Shown here: one piece after another, positions 4,780 to 5,337 of the stretch
How positions within the stretch are numbered: the first letter of the stretch is position 1
Layout: each line of letters begins with the position of its first letter
NCBI GenBank assembly: GCA_943349385.1
Contig: CALQZM010000052.1
Span: 1 to 5,337, forward strand
From: Candidatus Peribacteria bacterium
GTDB taxonomy: Bacteria; Patescibacteriota; Gracilibacteria; UBA1369; GCA-2718715
Reading direction: 5' to 3'
Length of the DNA: 5,337 nt
Program-made: the position numbers and the translations under genes
Notes under the pieces: generated by a model
Seen by the model: the letters and a program-made list of their open reading frames with translations, nothing else
Told to the model about the DNA's origin: nothing
Databases searched by the model: none

Positions 4780-5337
4780 ATGGGAGATTTTGAATCGTTT
4801 TCGGGAGCCGAGAGTAGCGAAGGAATTGACGCAGGGGCCTTAGATCGTTTACGTGAACAAATGAAAGAAGCATCTGCTTCTATGGCGAGTGACCAAAAAC
4901 AGGAGCAGAAACAAAAAAAACAAGAAGATAATTTATACCAAATTTTACTGCAATTTATAGATAAACTAGGTCCAAAACACCCATTAGTCTATTTAATAGT
5001 AAAAAACATGAGTGAAAACTTTTTAGCTGAAGTAATTTTGGCTATAATCGCACTTAATTATCCAGCTATTCAAAAAGCCGCAGGACTTGAGCTTACTAAC
5101 GAGCAATCCATTACAATCAAAGAAGAAGCCTTAATTGTTCCAAATTTAAGCGATCAAACCACTCCACTCAAAGTTAGAATCGACATGGATATCTGGATCA
5201 AATTTATTAACGAAGTAGTTTTCAAAAATCCAAACAGAAATCTTAAAGCAATAAAAAATCCGAAATACCCAAATACAGCAAAGCACTGTTTTACTGACTT
5301 AATGAGCTATATCACTCAAGATTATCTGCAAAATGAA
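4780..5337 (+). CDS. Uncharacterised protein, partial (3' end beyond right edge)
   Basis: An open frame from ATG 4780 runs 186 codons to the window edge without a stop; codon use looks like the neighbours', so I take it as a real gene. I do not recognise a characterised family. The N-terminus (1-30) is acidic and polar (MGDFESFSGAESSEG), followed by a probable helix from about 20 and a Gln/Lys-rich stretch (38-50: DQKQEQKQKKQED). Residues 51-104 look like amphipathic helices (NLYQILLQFIDKL; FLAEVILAIIALNYPAIQKAAG). The rest (105-186) is mixed, with DMDIWIKFINEVVF (135-148) and a Cys-containing CFTDLMSYITQDYLQ (170-184). There is no signal peptide or clear membrane segment, so it is probably cytoplasmic. 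No Shine-Dalgarno precedes the ATG, which lies ten bases after the rpmA terminator; a later start at codon 28 is possible but also lacks a ribosome site. Confidence 0.8.
   Translation, partial: MGDFESFSGAESSEGIDAGALDRLREQMKEASASMASDQKQEQKQKKQEDNLYQILLQFIDKLGPKHPLVYLIVKNMSENFLAEVILAIIALNYPAIQKAAGLELTNEQSITIKEEALIVPNLSDQTTPLKVRIDMDIWIKFINEVVFKNPNRNLKAIKNPKYPNTAKHCFTDLMSYITQDYLQNE

Overview
The window is AT-rich, gene-dense bacterial chromosome with six protein-coding genes, two of them cut by the window edges. I see no tRNA, rRNA, CRISPR array, insertion sequence or prophage. No stretch over about 125 bases lacks a gene. Several traits would suit a streamlined, fermentative bacterium, possibly of the Patescibacteria/CPR: near-absence of Shine-Dalgarno sequences, four of five visible stops being TAG, an L27 with no cleavable N-terminal extension, and a large uncharacterised protein next to it. 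The lineage is an inference from style, not proven. In-frame TGA is not needed in any gene and tryptophans are TGG, so the standard bacterial code fits.

Layout, left to right. Minus strand, 1-1272: a two-domain Sua5-type threonylcarbamoyl-AMP synthase (tRNA t6A modification) followed 52 bases downstream by the start of a small YvlD/'phage holin family' (PF04020) membrane protein that runs off the left edge. Plus strand, 1346-2936: sdaAB-sdaAA, the two subunits of an iron-sulfur L-serine ammonia-lyase, one base apart and surely cotranscribed. Minus strand, 2983-4317: a secreted coiled-coil M23 peptidase of EnvC/PcsB type, convergent with sdaAA. Plus strand, 4439-4711: ribosomal protein L27 with its own promoter and a strong intrinsic terminator. 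Plus strand, 4780 to the right edge: an uncharacterised protein of at least 186 residues.

The control sequences are compact. The peptidase and rpmA are divergent, and their best promoters interlock, with -35 boxes two bases apart. The peptidase's terminator appears to lie inside the last codons of the convergent sdaAA gene. sdaAB has a plausible extended -10 promoter in the 73-base gap it shares with sua5. The genes cover translation (t6A, L27), serine catabolism to pyruvate, and envelope remodelling. Apart from the sda pair they do not form one pathway. I do not see a new multi-gene system here; the least explained object is the right-edge protein.
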